A stretch of 64,000 bases of DNA from Arthrobacter sp. zg-Y1110 (GCF_025244865.1 NZ_CP104272.1:1-64000); one strand, 5' to 3'; positions 21,640 to 31,334 are shown, numbered from the stretch's first letter. The notes: generated from the sequence alone by a model not told the origin. Numbers and translations: made by a program.

Positions 21640-23075
21640 TTATTCAACACCGCCTCTAGGAGTTTCTGCGCGCTTGGAGTGGTCAATTGGGCACCGGTGG
21701 CCAGGTCCACGTCTTCCATAACAACGGAAATGGCCACCTGCGGATCGTCGGCCGGCGCGAAGCCGGTGAACCAGGCATTGTCTCCCCGGCCGTCCACCTG
21801 GGCTGTGCCGGTCTTGCCGGCCACCTTGAAGCCGGGGACCTGGGCAGATTTGGCTGAGCCGTTGTCTACGACGCCGACCATCCACTCGGTGAGCTGGCGG
21901 GCTGTGTCGGGGCTGACGGAAGTATTCAATTCAGTGGGCTTCGGTTCGTCGATCACGGACAAATCGGGAGCGCGGACGCTGCGGATCAGGTTGGGGGTCA
22001 TCTGCACGCCGTCGTTGGCGATGGCTGCGGAAATCATGGCAACCTCCAGCGGGGTAGCGGTCACGCTTCCCTGTCCGATGGAGGCAAGGGCCAGTTGGGC
22101 CTCGTCCTCGTTCTCGGGGAAATGGCTGGCCACAACCTCGTTGGGGATCTGGAGGGAGGTATCGAAACCGAACTTTTTGGCCTGCGCTGCAATGTTGTCC
22201 TGCCCCAGGTCCAGTGCCACCTGGGCGAAGACGGTATTGCAGGACCAGGCGAGGGCAAAGGCGAAGTCTGCCTCGGACCGGGCCGAGCAGGCGCCAGTGG
22301 TGAAGTTCGGAAGGGAGATGTTGGTTCCGGGCAGCGGGAGTTCCGGCGGATTCGGGATCACGGATTCGGCGTCATATTTTCCAGACTCCAGGGCTGCTGC
22401 CGTGTCCACGAGTTTGAAGACGGACCCGGGGGCCAACAGGGACTGCGTGGCCGGATTCGTGTAGGGCGACAGGCCCGGCTGGGAGGTCAGGGCCTCCATG
22501 TTGGTGCCCAACACCGCAGTGTCATGGCCGGCCAGGAGATTGGTGTCGTATGAGGGCTTGGAGACCATGGCGAGGATATCGCCCGTCTTCGGGTCCATCA
22601 TCACGATGGATCCCTTCTGGCCGTCGGGAATAAGGTCGTAGGCCAGCTGCTGGAGTTCCGGATCGATGGTCAGTTCCACCGAAGCACCCTGGCTCTGGGC
22701 ACCGGAGAAGAGCTGGACCAGCTTGTCGTTAAACTGTTGGGAGCTGTTGCCGGACAACTCGTCGTTCATGGTCATTTCCAGCTGCGTGGTGTTGTTCAGG
22801 TTGAAATAACCGGTCAGATGCGAATACAGCTCCGGGCTGTTGTAGACCCGCTGGTAATTGAACTGGTCGTCCGAGGGAACGGATTCCGCAATCGCCTTGC
22901 CGTCCACAAGGATGGAGCCGCGGGGTTCGCCGAAATCACGGTACAGGGCCCGGTTGTTATTCGGGTTGGTGTTGAGCTTCTCAGCGGCGAAGAACTGCAC
23001 GTAGGTCAGCGAACCGAGAATGAGCACGAACATTGCCAGGGCCACTACCCAGCTGTTACGGATAGCCTGGTTCAT
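21636..23075 (-). CDS. pbpA: Penicillin-binding protein A (class B transpeptidase)
   Basis: A 479-residue membrane-anchored D,D-transpeptidase that cross-links peptidoglycan, working with the RodA polymerase. One N-terminal membrane helix (about 9-29) precedes a dimerisation region and the catalytic domain: active-site SVFK with Ser218/Lys221, SCN in [10 protein letters not shown], and KTGTAQVD. Four-base overlaps on both sides (rodA upstream, pknA downstream) show tight coupling with the kinases. Confidence 0.96.
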   Translation of the reverse strand: MNQAIRNSWVVALAMFVLILGSLTYVQFFAAEKLNTNPNNNRALYRDFGEPRGSILVDGKAIAESVPSDDQFNYQRVYNSPELYSHLTGYFNLNNTTQLEMTMNDELSGNSSQQFNDKLVQLFSGAQSQGASVELTIDPELQQLAYDLIPDGQKGSIVMMDPKTGDILAMVSKPSYDTNLLAGHDTAVLGTNMEALTSQPGLSPYTNPATQSLLAPGSVFKLVDTAAALESGKYDAESVIPNPPELPLPGTNISLPNFTTGACSARSEADFAFALAWSCNTVFAQVALDLGQDNIAAQAKKFGFDTSLQIPNEVVASHFPENEDEAQLALASIGQGSVTATPLEVAMISAAIANDGVQMTPNLIRSVRAPDLSVIDEPKPTELNTSVSPDTARQLTEWMVGVVDNGSAKSAQVPGFKVAGKTGTAQVDGRGDNAWFTGFAPADDPQVAISVVMEDVDLATGAQLTTPSAQKLLEAVLNK

Positions 23076-24490
23076 TCGTCTCCTCCCTTAGGGGAACGCC
23101 GGGCACGGGCGGAAGCGCCGGACCGGGAATCGGACATGGCGGGAACCATATCGGTGGCCAGCGGGCCGGTGGGCGCGGGCCGGCGGGCAGCATCGGAAAT
23201 CATGAGCAGGAGCGCCACGATGATCCAGTTGGCCAGCAACGACGATCCGCCGGCAGACATGAACGGGGTGGTCAATCCGGTCAACGGGATCAGGCGCGTA
23301 ACGCCTCCGATCACCACGAAGCACTGCAAGGCAATGATGAAGGACAGCCCGCAGGCCAGGAGCTTCCCGAATCCGTCCTTGGTGCCCAGGGCGGCACGGA
23401 ATCCGCGGGATACCAGGAGCACAAACATCAGCACGATCGCAAAGATGCCGATCAGGCCAAGTTCCTCGCCGAGGGCGGCAATAATCATATCGCTGTTCGC
23501 GAAGGTCACCAGATCCGGGCGGCCCTGTCCCAATCCCGTGCCGACAAGCCCTCCGCTGGCCAGGCCGAAGAGCCCTTGCACTACCTGGTAGCTGCCGCCG
23601 GCCCCGTTGTAGACCTCGGGATCAAAGGCGTTGAGCCAGCCATGGATACGCGCCTGCAGGTGGCTGAACAGTTGGAGGGCGACGAATCCGCCGGCCGCGA
23701 GCAGGCCCACGCCGATCAGTACCCAGCTCACGCGGCTGGTGGCGACGTAGATCATGGCCATGAACAGCCCGAAGAAGAGGATGGACGAGCCAAGGTCCCG
23801 CTGGAAGACCAGCACGCCGATGCTGACAAGCCAGGCAACGAGCATGGGGCCCAGGTCCCGCATACGCGGGAACTGCAGCGGCCCGACCTTCCGTCCCGCG
23901 AGCAGGATGAGGTCCCGGTTGGTGGATAGATACCCGGCGAAGAATATGGCCAGGGTGATCTTGGCGATCTCACCGGGCTGGAAGGTCCCGATGCCAACGT
24001 TGATCCAGATCCGGGCTCCGTTGATCTCGCGCCCCACGGGAGCCGGCATCAGCGGAAGGAGCAACAGGATCGCGCTGACGATCAACGAGATATAGGTGTA
24101 GCGGCGCAGGATCCGGTGGTCCTTGATGATGAACAGCACGGCGATTCCTGCCGCCACGGCCACTGTGCTCCACAACAGCTGCCGGTCCGCTGCATCATCG
24201 CCGTTGGTGATATCCAGGCGGTGGATCATGGCCAACCCGATGCCGTTAAGGGCAGTCACGATGGGAAGTATTACCGGATCGGCATATTTGGCACGGAAGC
24301 GCAGCACGAGGTGGAAGATGATTACCAGGGCCATGAGGGTCCCGCCCTGGACCCAGAAGTCGGAGTCGAAGGCACGGTCCTCGTCGAGGCCGACAATCAT
24401 GTTGGCCCCCACTCCGACCAGGAGCGCAACGAGGAGGAGGAGGGCTTCAGTGTTCCGGCGCGGTTTAGGCACGGTGAGGACATCCGACAT
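23072..24490 (-). CDS. rodA: RodA/FtsW-family peptidoglycan glycosyltransferase
   Basis: A 472-residue polytopic SEDS protein that polymerises lipid II into glycan strands. Roughly twelve hydrophobic helices are visible, with family motifs such as NGARIWINVG, FQPGEIAKI, FQRDLGSS and VTRLIPLTGLTTPFMSAGGSS. Both tails are charged and cytoplasmic. Its place between pstP and pbpA assigns it to the RodA branch that pairs with PbpA. The start shares one base with the pstP stop. Confidence 0.96.
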   Translation of the reverse strand: MSDVLTVPKPRRNTEALLLLVALLVGVGANMIVGLDEDRAFDSDFWVQGGTLMALVIIFHLVLRFRAKYADPVILPIVTALNGIGLAMIHRLDITNGDDAADRQLLWSTVAVAAGIAVLFIIKDHRILRRYTYISLIVSAILLLLPLMPAPVGREINGARIWINVGIGTFQPGEIAKITLAIFFAGYLSTNRDLILLAGRKVGPLQFPRMRDLGPMLVAWLVSIGVLVFQRDLGSSILFFGLFMAMIYVATSRVSWVLIGVGLLAAGGFVALQLFSHLQARIHGWLNAFDPEVYNGAGGSYQVVQGLFGLASGGLVGTGLGQGRPDLVTFANSDMIIAALGEELGLIGIFAIVLMFVLLVSRGFRAALGTKDGFGKLLACGLSFIIALQCFVVIGGVTRLIPLTGLTTPFMSAGGSSLLANWIIVALLLMISDAARRPAPTGPLATDMVPAMSDSRSGASARARRSPKGGDE

Positions 24491-26016
24491 TACTGCTCAC
24501 CTCCGCAGGCACTGTTCTGTTCGGTGTTGGGCGCAGCAGTCGCACCCGGCGAAGGTGCAGCAGTCGGGGAATCGGTGTTCACCGGCGGACACAGGACCGC
24601 CTTGGCGGTGTCCCGCAACTCGCTGACTATTTCTCCGGCATGCTCAAGATCCCGGGCAGGAAGGGTGTCCTCCACCCGGTTGCGGTGATATTCGGCGAGG
24701 CTGTCCACCGGAATATCGGATACGTCAGTGACATGTGAAAGCTGGATCGGTCCGATGGTTTGGGAGACACCGTTGTAGATGGCGACCCGGTTTTCATAGG
24801 AGCCCACGTAGTAGCGGGTCTGCGTCCAGGTGTAGCCGAGCCACACGACGACGGCGAGCAGCAGGGCAACCACGGTCAGGAACGCCGGCAGCAGCCAGCG
24901 CTTCCAGCCGGTACGGGGTGAATCCCCGGTCTGCTGCTCTGCCTGCTCCTCGGAGTCGGCCTTGTGGGTAAGCATGCGGGCAGCGCGCCGCTCGGCGGAC
25001 CGCTTCGTGACGATCGGAATTTCGCCGGTCTCGGTGGCAAGGGAAGCCGCGCCAACCAATACGTGCGGTCGGGAGGCCAGATCCTGGCGGATCAGCTGGG
25101 CGCGTTCGCGCTCACTATCGGCGTCGTCGGCATCGTCGGCATCGTCGCGGGCAGCGGTATTCTCCGTGCGCAGTCCCGGCTCGTCTTCGGTCACGGGCGG
25201 TGCCGCAGCTACAGCAGCCGTAGGGCGGTAAACGTTGTCCCGGGAGGACACTTCGGAGAGCGGAGCGGTTGCCGGGGCGGAGCCGGCGTCGGGGTCTTCA
25301 TCTATTTCAATGACTGCCACTGTCACGTTGTCCGGAGAACCGCCGGCCAGGGTGAGTTCAACCAGGGTGTCCACGCATTCCTGCAGGTCCGAGGTGCCGC
25401 GGAGAACGCCCTCGATGTCGGAGTCGCGCAGGACGGCAGTAAGCCCGTCCGAACACAGCAACCAACGTTCGCCGGGCTCGACGTCGAAAGTGGCCAGGTC
25501 CAGTTCGGGGCTGGCATCAACGTCACCGAGCACGCGCATGAGGACGTTCTTATGCGGGTGCACTTCGGCTTCTTCGGGCTGCAGGCGCCCTTCATCGATA
25601 AGCCGCTGCACGAAGGTGTGGTCGATGCTGATCTGTTCGAACCGGCCGTCTTTGAGCCGGTAGGCGCGGGAGTCGCCGATGTGCGCCAGTGCCAGGCGCT
25701 GCTCGTGCAGCAGCAGCGCAGTGACTGTGGTGCCCATGCCGGAGAGCTGGGGGCTGGTGGTCACCAACTCGGACAGAAGCGAATTCGCCGCCTGGATTTC
25801 ATCGGCAAGGACGGTCAGGGGCTCGTCCTCGTGGACGCTGCTGTCCAGATGGACCAGATCGAGCACGGTGGAGGCGGAGGCGACGTTGCCGCCTGCATGG
25901 CCGCCCATGCCGTCGGCGACGACGGCGAGGTAGCGGCCGACGTAGGCGGAATCGTCATTCTTGAAACGAACCATTCCAACATCGGACCGTGCTGCATATC
26001 TGAGGACCAGGGCCAC
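24490..26016 (-). CDS. pstP: PP2C-family serine/threonine phosphatase PstP
   Basis: A 508-residue metal-dependent phosphatase that reverses PknA/PknB phosphorylation. The cytoplasmic PP2C domain (about 5-240) has the metal-binding motifs KNDDSAYV, VADGMGGHAGG, HIGDSRAY and CSDGLT, and SPDNVTV. A long disordered linker leads to one membrane helix (about 370-392) and a roughly 110-residue extracellular tail ending with a second Pro/Ala-rich stretch. GTG start; two bases after fhaB. Confidence 0.96.
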   Translation of the reverse strand: MALVLRYAARSDVGMVRFKNDDSAYVGRYLAVVADGMGGHAGGNVASASTVLDLVHLDSSVHEDEPLTVLADEIQAANSLLSELVTTSPQLSGMGTTVTALLLHEQRLALAHIGDSRAYRLKDGRFEQISIDHTFVQRLIDEGRLQPEEAEVHPHKNVLMRVLGDVDASPELDLATFDVEPGERWLLCSDGLTAVLRDSDIEGVLRGTSDLQECVDTLVELTLAGGSPDNVTVAVIEIDEDPDAGSAPATAPLSEVSSRDNVYRPTAAVAAAPPVTEDEPGLRTENTAARDDADDADDADSERERAQLIRQDLASRPHVLVGAASLATETGEIPIVTKRSAERRAARMLTHKADSEEQAEQQTGDSPRTGWKRWLLPAFLTVVALLLAVVVWLGYTWTQTRYYVGSYENRVAIYNGVSQTIGPIQLSHVTDVSDIPVDSLAEYHRNRVEDTLPARDLEHAGEIVSELRDTAKAVLCPPVNTDSPTAAPSPGATAAPNTEQNSACGGEQ

Positions 26017-26018
26017 TG

Positions 26019-26504
26019 TCAGGGCCTCAATTCGATGACCGTCTTACCGATGCGGATCGGCACACCGGGTTCGACGGGCAACGCCCGGGTTAGTTGGCTT
26101 CCGCCGAGATAGGTTCCGTTGGTTGAACCGAGGTCCTCAACGAACCAGCGGCTGCCCTGGGGGAAGAGGCGGGCATGGCGCCCGGAGGCGTAGTCGTCTT
26201 CCAGGACGAGGGTTGCTTCCTGTGCCCGTCCAAGCAGGATGGGGCTGGCAGCCAGGTCAAGCGTGGTGCCGCGCAGGGGGCCTTCCGTCACTACGAGTTC
26301 CCTCGGCGTCACCTTGCCGGGGGCCGGCGCACGCTGTTCAAGGTTCGGGTCTTTGCGGATCTGGCGGGCCGTCGGGGTGCCGGTCCGGTTGCGGCTGCCC
26401 ACGGCGAGGTCGCGTCGAATGGCGCCGACAACGCTGACCACCATGATCCACAGCAGGATCAGGAAGCCGTAGCGCAGGAGTGTTTCAGTTAATTCGCTGA
26501 GCAC
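26019..26504 (-). CDS. fhaB: FHA-domain protein FhaB
   Basis: A 161-residue phosphothreonine-binding adaptor in the kinase operon. A membrane helix (about 12-28) near the N-terminus is followed by a linker and a C-terminal FHA domain (about 70-160) with GR...SGRHARL and the SxNGTYLGG loop. FhaB-type proteins dock phosphorylated partners such as the kinases and wall enzymes. The GTG start shares one base with the fhaA stop. Confidence 0.95.
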   Translation of the reverse strand: MLSELTETLLRYGFLILLWIMVVSVVGAIRRDLAVGSRNRTGTPTARQIRKDPNLEQRAPAPGKVTPRELVVTEGPLRGTTLDLAASPILLGRAQEATLVLEDDYASGRHARLFPQGSRWFVEDLGSTNGTYLGGSQLTRALPVEPGVPIRIGKTVIELRP

Positions 26505-27235
26505 TAACGTCCCCCGGTCCGGACAGGCAGCAGCCGAAAGACGATTCGGGTGCGTCCCATGGTGATTGTGGATCCGTCGGTAAGCACTGCTTCACCTTGA
26601 ACTTTCTGGCCGTTGACGAAGCTGCCGTTGGTGGAGCCCAGATCGACGGCACGGCTGGCTCCGTTCTCGGTACGGATCTCCAGATGGCGGCGCGAAACAC
26701 CGGTGTCGTCCACGAGGATGTCGGCTTCGGAGGAGCGGCCCAGGACCACAGAGGGAGCATTGAGGGTGTAACGCTGGCCGTCAACGTCCAAGACAGGCTG
26801 CATCCGAGCCGAGGGTCCCTGCCGCGGTGCAGGAGGAGAGGGCATCCGGGCCTGGGCCGAGGGGGACTTTTCAGTGGATGAATCCACTTCAAGCACCCCT
26901 GCCTTAAGGGAGGAATCGCGGGTAAACGAAACCCGTACCGGGCCCTGGAGTGTGTAGGACTGGCTGCGTGCATGTTTAATGACCACGTCGCAGAGCTCTT
27001 CAGCCAGGGGTGCACCCCACTTCTGTGCCTGGGCGAAGTCCGAGGTGGAGAGCCGCACAGTAAAGACATTCGGTGCCAGGGTCCGGCCCTGGCCCAGGAC
27101 CATGGAATGCTGATCCAGTTCCTTGCGGAGTGCGATGGCAAGCTCCAGCGGTTCAACACGGCCGGACGAACCGGACGCGAAAGCACCACGAACAATCTTT
27201 TCGATGCCGCGTTCGACATTGTCGAGTATGCCCAA
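26504..27235 (-). CDS. fhaA: FHA-domain protein FhaA (DUF3662 plus FHA)
   Basis: A 243-residue protein with an N-terminal DUF3662 domain (about 1-115, MGILDNVERGIEKIVRGAF), a Pro/Ser linker, and a C-terminal FHA domain (about 150-240) with GRSSEADI, SRRHLEI and STNGSFVNG. FhaA homologues bind phosphorylated partners in wall synthesis control. I start at TTG 27235, preceded by a strong GGAAGGAGA site; starting further upstream adds 42 residues unlike the family. It is the first gene of the seven-gene operon. Confidence 0.94.
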   Translation of the reverse strand: MGILDNVERGIEKIVRGAFASGSSGRVEPLELAIALRKELDQHSMVLGQGRTLAPNVFTVRLSTSDFAQAQKWGAPLAEELCDVVIKHARSQSYTLQGPVRVSFTRDSSLKAGVLEVDSSTEKSPSAQARMPSPPAPRQGPSARMQPVLDVDGQRYTLNAPSVVLGRSSEADILVDDTGVSRRHLEIRTENGASRAVDLGSTNGSFVNGQKVQGEAVLTDGSTITMGRTRIVFRLLPVRTGGR

Positions 27236-27373
27236 GTTCGTCTCCTTCCGTGTCCTGTCCAGTGAATTGCCTCGTCTGCAGTACCTGCCTGGCACCGTGG
27301 TGCCGGCGGAATCGACCGCCGGGACTGGTTCGGGACTGGTTCCGGCAGGGCACAGGTACATGCGTCCACTTCG

Positions 27374-27403
27374 ATACTACTGGTGAGTGCAGATAATTGT
27401 CTT
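27374..27403 (-). promoter_or_regulatory. Possible promoter of the fhaA-pknB operon
   Basis: On the minus strand AAGACA (27403-27398), 18 bases, then TAGTAT (27379-27374), about 140 bases before the fhaA start. The match is moderate. The whole gap 27236-27674 contains no gene I can support; it must hold this operon's promoter and that of tRNA-Leu. Confidence 0.35.
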
Positions 27404-27674
27404 ACCGCCGTCCCGGCGCCCCGCGTTCCGCTCCGGTGGCTGCGGCAAGCCGGTTACCGCTTCACGGCGTCCCCTGCAAAGCCGGAAGGACAGCCGGTGA
27501 TTCCTTGCAGCAGTGCGGTTTTAAGGTGGCTTCGGAAGCCGTTTAGGTGTTTGGCCAAATTGCCGGTATGCTTGATTCTGCTGTTCCCGAGGAAACGCAA
27601 CGAATGATCACAGACAGGATCCACTTGGATCGTGTGAGATTGTCCGCACAACGTTGCCACGGGAAACCATTTAT

Positions 27675-27757
27675 GCGCGAGTGGCGGAACGGCAGACGCG
27701 CTGGCTTCAGGTGCCAGTGTCCGAAAGGGCGTGGGGGTTCAAATCCCCCCTCGCGCA
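27675..27757 (+). tRNA. tRNA-Leu (CAG)
   Basis: An 83-nt class II tRNA with a long variable arm. Acceptor GCGCGAG/CTCGCGC, anticodon stem CTGGC/GCCAG with loop TTCAGGT (CAG), and T-arm containing GGTTCAAATCC. CCA is not encoded. Its place upstream of fhaA matches the conserved leucine tRNA of the block. Confidence 0.96.
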
Positions 27758-27767
27758 CATAGAAAAG

Positions 27768-27802
27768 AATGACCCCGGCCAGACGGCCGGGGTCATTTTT
27801 TT
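27768..27802 (+). terminator. Terminator after tRNA-Leu
   Basis: Perfect 13-bp stem AATGACCCCGGCC (27768-27780) with 27785-27797, loop AGAC, followed directly by a T-run to 27802. A textbook intrinsic terminator. Confidence 0.92.
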
Positions 27803-27838
27803 GCGTCGTGGATGATCGTCCCGCGGAGCAGGGGGCGG

Positions 27839-27883
27839 AATAAGGGAGGGGCCGCGCAGCATCTGCGCGGCCCCTCCCTTATT
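27839..27883 (-). terminator. Terminator of the DUF5997 gene
   Basis: A 20-bp perfect stem (27839-27858 with 27864-27883) just beyond the stop of the minus-strand gene at 27901. Confidence 0.8.
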
Positions 27884-27900
27884 GCGAATCCGGTGGGCTC

Positions 27901-28290
27901 CTAGGCGCGTTCGGCCTTCTTGGCTTCGGCTTCCTTTACCCGCTGGGCTTCCGCACGGACGGCTGCAAAGCTCGCACGTTCTTCAACCAGCCAGGCCGGC
28001 GGCTGGGCAAGCAGTGCCTTGATTTCCTCGGTGGTCAGGGCCTCGGTCACGCCGGCGCGGGTCAAACCGCCGATCGAGACGTTGAGCTTCTGCGCCACGA
28101 CGGGGCGGGGATGGGGTCCGGTGCGGCGCAGCTCGGTGAGCCACTCAGGCGGATTGGACTGGAGTTCGTCGAATTGGGCCCGCGAAATAGGACCGTCCTG
28201 GAAATCCTGCGGCGCTGCGGGCAGATAGATGCCCAGTTTCTTGGCTGCCGTGGCAGGCTTCATGGATTGGGGAGATTTCTCGGTGGTCAT
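27901..28290 (-). CDS. DUF5997 family protein
   Basis: A 129-residue protein matching the actinobacterial DUF5997 family: MTTEKSPQSMKPATAAKKLGIYLPAAP leads into PPEWLTELRRTGPHPRPVVAQKL, a short helical Leu-rich region and a charged C-terminus. Several P-P-x-W-L segments recur (PPEWL, PPAWL). Function unknown. ATG 28290 has no ribosome site; instead TACCCT (28302-28297) ends six bases before it, indicating a leaderless mRNA. It is divergent from the LysR-like gene with only 53 bases between. Confidence 0.88.
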   Translation of the reverse strand: MTTEKSPQSMKPATAAKKLGIYLPAAPQDFQDGPISRAQFDELQSNPPEWLTELRRTGPHPRPVVAQKLNVSIGGLTRAGVTEALTTEEIKALLAQPPAWLVEERASFAAVRAEAQRVKEAEAKKAERA

Positions 28291-28343
28291 ATTCCAAGGG
28301 TATCCGCCCGCCGCGCCACCTCCCGGTGGGCTAAGGTGTTCTG

Positions 28344-29087
28344 ATGCCCACAGACACATCAGCATCCCTGCAGGGGGCAACGTCGCGGCCGCTGACCGTG
28401 GCCTACGTACCGGGCGTGACGCCGGGCAAATGGATCACCCGCTGGCGTGAACGGCAGGACCAGGAACTGAGGACGTTCCAGTGTGAGGAGCCCGCAGCGC
28501 TGGAGGAACTTGCCTCCAACCGGGCGGACCTGGCGTTTATCCGTATTCCTGCCGAAGGTTTCGCGCGCCCGGACGGCGTGAATGTGATTCCGCTGTACGA
28601 AGAGCAGCCGGTCGCCGTTGCCTCAAAGGAGCACCCCCTGGCGGCCTTCGACGCCGTCGACCTCGCGGATCTCGACGGCGAGACGATCCTGGACATTGAC
28701 GAGATGGGAGGCGCCGCCGTCGCGCTTGAGGTGGCTGCCGCCGGCAGCGGTGTTGTGATCCTCCCCATGTCGGTAGCCCGCCTGCACTCCCGGAAGGACG
28801 TTGCAGCGCGGCCCGTGAACGGTGTTCCGGCAACACGGATCGGAATTGCCTGGTTGCAGGACCGGGACGAGGCGGACATCGAAGAGTTTGTCGGGGTGGT
28901 GCGCGGGCGGACCGCGAACAGCTCCCGCCAACCCTCCATCCAAGCCGAACAGAAGTCCTCAGCCAGGAAGCGGACCAAGGAGCGCCAGACCCGGAGCGCG
29001 GCCAAGCCCGCGGCAAAGTCCGGCGGGCGTCCCGCAGGCAAGGGCAAAGGCGCCGGCAAGAACGGCAAACCGCGCCGCAGCCGTTGA
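28344..29087 (+). CDS. LysR-type substrate-binding domain protein without a helix-turn-helix
   Basis: A 247-residue protein. Residues about 17-185 resemble the C-terminal effector domain of LysR-type regulators (VAYVPGVTPGKWITRW, LEELASNRADLAFIRIP, LYEEQPVAVASKEHPLA, and a GSGVVILPMSVARL segment). The usual N-terminal winged helix is absent: the effector domain begins almost at the start codon. The last about 50 residues are very rich in Lys, Arg, Ala and Gly (KSGGRPAGKGKGAGKN), a possible nonspecific nucleic-acid-binding tail. The start is probably leaderless (TAAGGT at 28332-28337, six bases before ATG). Divergent to DUF5997. Confidence 0.85.
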   Translation: MPTDTSASLQGATSRPLTVAYVPGVTPGKWITRWRERQDQELRTFQCEEPAALEELASNRADLAFIRIPAEGFARPDGVNVIPLYEEQPVAVASKEHPLAAFDAVDLADLDGETILDIDEMGGAAVALEVAAAGSGVVILPMSVARLHSRKDVAARPVNGVPATRIGIAWLQDRDEADIEEFVGVVRGRTANSSRQPSIQAEQKSSARKRTKERQTRSAAKPAAKSGGRPAGKGKGAGKNGKPRRSR

Positions 29088-29156
29088 AGCACCGTTGATT
29101 CCACAGCTGATCCGGCACTGCTGACACCGGCCGGAGCCGGAGGTACCCTTTCGCAG

Positions 29157-29534
29157 ATGCGGATCAAAATGAGCGGCATCCATGTGGTCGACCCGGAACG
29201 TGCCTACGAGTTCTACACGGGCACCCTTGGCCTGGAACCCTTGATGGCCATGCCGGAGTACAACCTGTTCATCGTCTGCTCGCCTGAAGATCCGGGTGGC
29301 CCGGGGCTGCTGCTCGAACCCAGCGACAACCCGGTTGCCGAAGCGTACCGGACGGGGCTGTACCGGGAGCAGCTGCCCGTGCTGGTGCTCGGCGTACCGG
29401 ATGTGCAGGCGGAGTATGAGCGGTTATCGGGGCTCGGCGTCCAGTTCCTCGGTGAACCCACCCTTGATTCAACGGGGGCCCAGGCGGTTTTCGACGATGG
29501 CTGCGGCAACTACCTGCAGCTTCACCAGGACTGA
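29157..29534 (+). CDS. VOC-family (glyoxalase/bleomycin-resistance fold) protein
   Basis: A 125-residue single-domain vicinal oxygen chelate protein: MRIKMSGIHVVDPERAYEFYTGTLGLEP is the typical first beta-alpha-beta, and FDDGCGNYLQLHQD the typical end with a metal-type Glu/Gln position. Substrate cannot be predicted. A TACCCT element (29144-29149) lies seven bases before the ATG, with no Shine-Dalgarno, so the transcript is probably leaderless. Confidence 0.9.
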   Translation: MRIKMSGIHVVDPERAYEFYTGTLGLEPLMAMPEYNLFIVCSPEDPGGPGLLLEPSDNPVAEAYRTGLYREQLPVLVLGVPDVQAEYERLSGLGVQFLGEPTLDSTGAQAVFDDGCGNYLQLHQD

Positions 29535-29603
29535 CGCGAGGGCCAATCGCGATGCTGGGCCGGCGGTGTCCCGGCCGCCTTTCTCCGCCTGGGAGCACTC
29601 CCG

Positions 29604-31334
29604 CTAGCGTTCCCCCAGCCGCGGGTGCAGGCGGGATTCCTCCAGGTCCAGCAGCCGCTGCGCCTCCGAAAGGGTTCGGGACGCATAGCGTCCCTCTCGG
29701 CGGGCCAGCAGCAGCTGGTTCCGTTCGGCCTCGACGACGGCGCGGCGCAGCTCCCGGTATTGGAGCTGCGGCGTCGGATCCTCGTTTTCCCCGAGTGCAC
29801 GTACCCGTTCCCAGGCCAGTTCGCTGCGGAGGAAGGTGCTCTGGCGGACCCTCTCAACCACATCCGGGTCCACCACCGGGCGTACGCCCGGGCATTGCGC
29901 CGGTTGCTCCAGGACGCTGAGCCCGGCACCGCTGAGCTCGTCCAGCAGCTTGGCCAGCTCCCTCAGATCCGATGCCACATCCCGGCCCCGAACCCCCAGG
30001 AGACGGATCAGCCACGGCAGGGTGACGCCCTGCAGCAGCAGGGTTGCCACGGCCACCGTGAAAGCGATCAGCACCAGCTGCTCGTGGTACGGGGTCTGCT
30101 CCGGCAGGGACTGGGCCGCGGCCAAGGTCACCACGCCCCGCATGCCGGACCAGGAGATCACCAAGCCTCCGCGCCAGCCCAAACCCTCGCGGCCGAGTTG
30201 CTCGACGTCGGCCCGGCGGCGGAGGTAGAGCAGCTCGGCCCGCCGATGCCGCCTGCGCTGCCGATCGTCGTTCAGCCCGCCCGCCTTGATCCGGTCCAGG
30301 CCCAGCCGGAACCGCTTGGTCCGCCGTTCCTGGTGACGGACCTTCAGCCGCAGCAGGTAGATCAAAGGAGTAACCCAGGCGAAGCGCAGCAGGATCAGCA
30401 GCACGGTGGTTGCCAGTCCGATCAGTACGGCATCGAGGACCGGAAGCAGGCTGGCGTCGATGTTCTCCACCAGATGCCGCAGTTCCAGTCCCATGAGGAG
30501 GAAAACGCCGTTTTCCAACAGGAACTGGATGGTCCGCCAGTTGATGCTGTCATTGATCCGGGCCTGCGCCGTCAGCGCTGAGGCACTGCGGTGCCCGGTG
30601 TACAGCCCGGCCACGACGACGGCGAGCACACCCGAGGCCCCGGCTTCCTCCGCCGGAATGAAGGCAATGAAGGGAACCACAAAGGAGATTGCCGTATCCA
30701 GAACCGGATCGGAGAGTTTCGATCGGACATATACCGTGGCCGCGCCTACCAGCAGTCCGACGAGAACGGCCACGACGACGGCGAAAGCAAAGTCACCGAT
30801 GCCGGCCCAGATGCTCGACAGGCCCCCGGCGGAGGCGGCGACGGCGGAGCGCAGCAGCACGAGGGCGGTGGCATCATTGACCAGCCCCTCGCCTTCGAGC
30901 ACCGTGACCAGGCGCGGCGGCAGGCCCAGCTTCTTTCCGATCGAAGTGGCAGCGACGGCGTCGGGCGGACTGACGACGGCGCCCAGCGCCACTGCGGCGG
31001 CAAAGTTCAGGTCCGGCAGCAGCAGGTAGAGGAGCAGCCCCGTGGCAAAAGCCGAAAACAGGACGAGGAAGACGGACAACGAGGAAATGGCACCGATGTT
31101 GCGCCGGAAGTCCACCACGGGGACGTTCACCGCGGCGGCGTAGAGCAGCGGGGGCAGCACGCCCATCAGGATCCATTCGTGCGGAACGGAGAACTCCGGC
31201 ATGCCCGGCGTGTAGGAAAGGGCCAGCCCCACCACCACCAGGATCAATGGTGCAGCTATCCCGAGGCGTTTGGAAAAGGCAGCAACCGTCACAATGACGG
31301 CAACACCCACGACAGCAAAAAGAGCCAGTTCCAC
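29604..31334 (-). CDS. Na+/H+ antiporter, CPA1 family (NhaP-like)
   Basis: A 576-residue cation/proton antiporter for pH and sodium homeostasis. About twelve hydrophobic helices (residues 1-430) include the CPA1 ion-binding motif EGEGLVNDATALVLL and GAVVSPPDAVAATS, then a cytoplasmic tail with charged helices (about 440-576). A basic loop at about 340-390 (RHQERRTKRF) is typical. The GTG start has TAAAGT (31346-31341) six bases upstream and no ribosome site, so it looks leaderless. Confidence 0.92.
   Translation of the reverse strand: MELALFAVVGVAVIVTVAAFSKRLGIAAPLILVVVGLALSYTPGMPEFSVPHEWILMGVLPPLLYAAAVNVPVVDFRRNIGAISSLSVFLVLFSAFATGLLLYLLLPDLNFAAAVALGAVVSPPDAVAATSIGKKLGLPPRLVTVLEGEGLVNDATALVLLRSAVAASAGGLSSIWAGIGDFAFAVVVAVLVGLLVGAATVYVRSKLSDPVLDTAISFVVPFIAFIPAEEAGASGVLAVVVAGLYTGHRSASALTAQARINDSINWRTIQFLLENGVFLLMGLELRHLVENIDASLLPVLDAVLIGLATTVLLILLRFAWVTPLIYLLRLKVRHQERRTKRFRLGLDRIKAGGLNDDRQRRRHRRAELLYLRRRADVEQLGREGLGWRGGLVISWSGMRGVVTLAAAQSLPEQTPYHEQLVLIAFTVAVATLLLQGVTLPWLIRLLGVRGRDVASDLRELAKLLDELSGAGLSVLEQPAQCPGVRPVVDPDVVERVRQSTFLRSELAWERVRALGENEDPTPQLQYRELRRAVVEAERNQLLLARREGRYASRTLSEAQRLLDLEESRLHPRLGER

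Noticed and set aside
29535..29603. Possible terminator between the VOC and antiporter genes
   Set aside because: Only a short GGCCG-type pairing is seen with poor symmetry, too weak to list.
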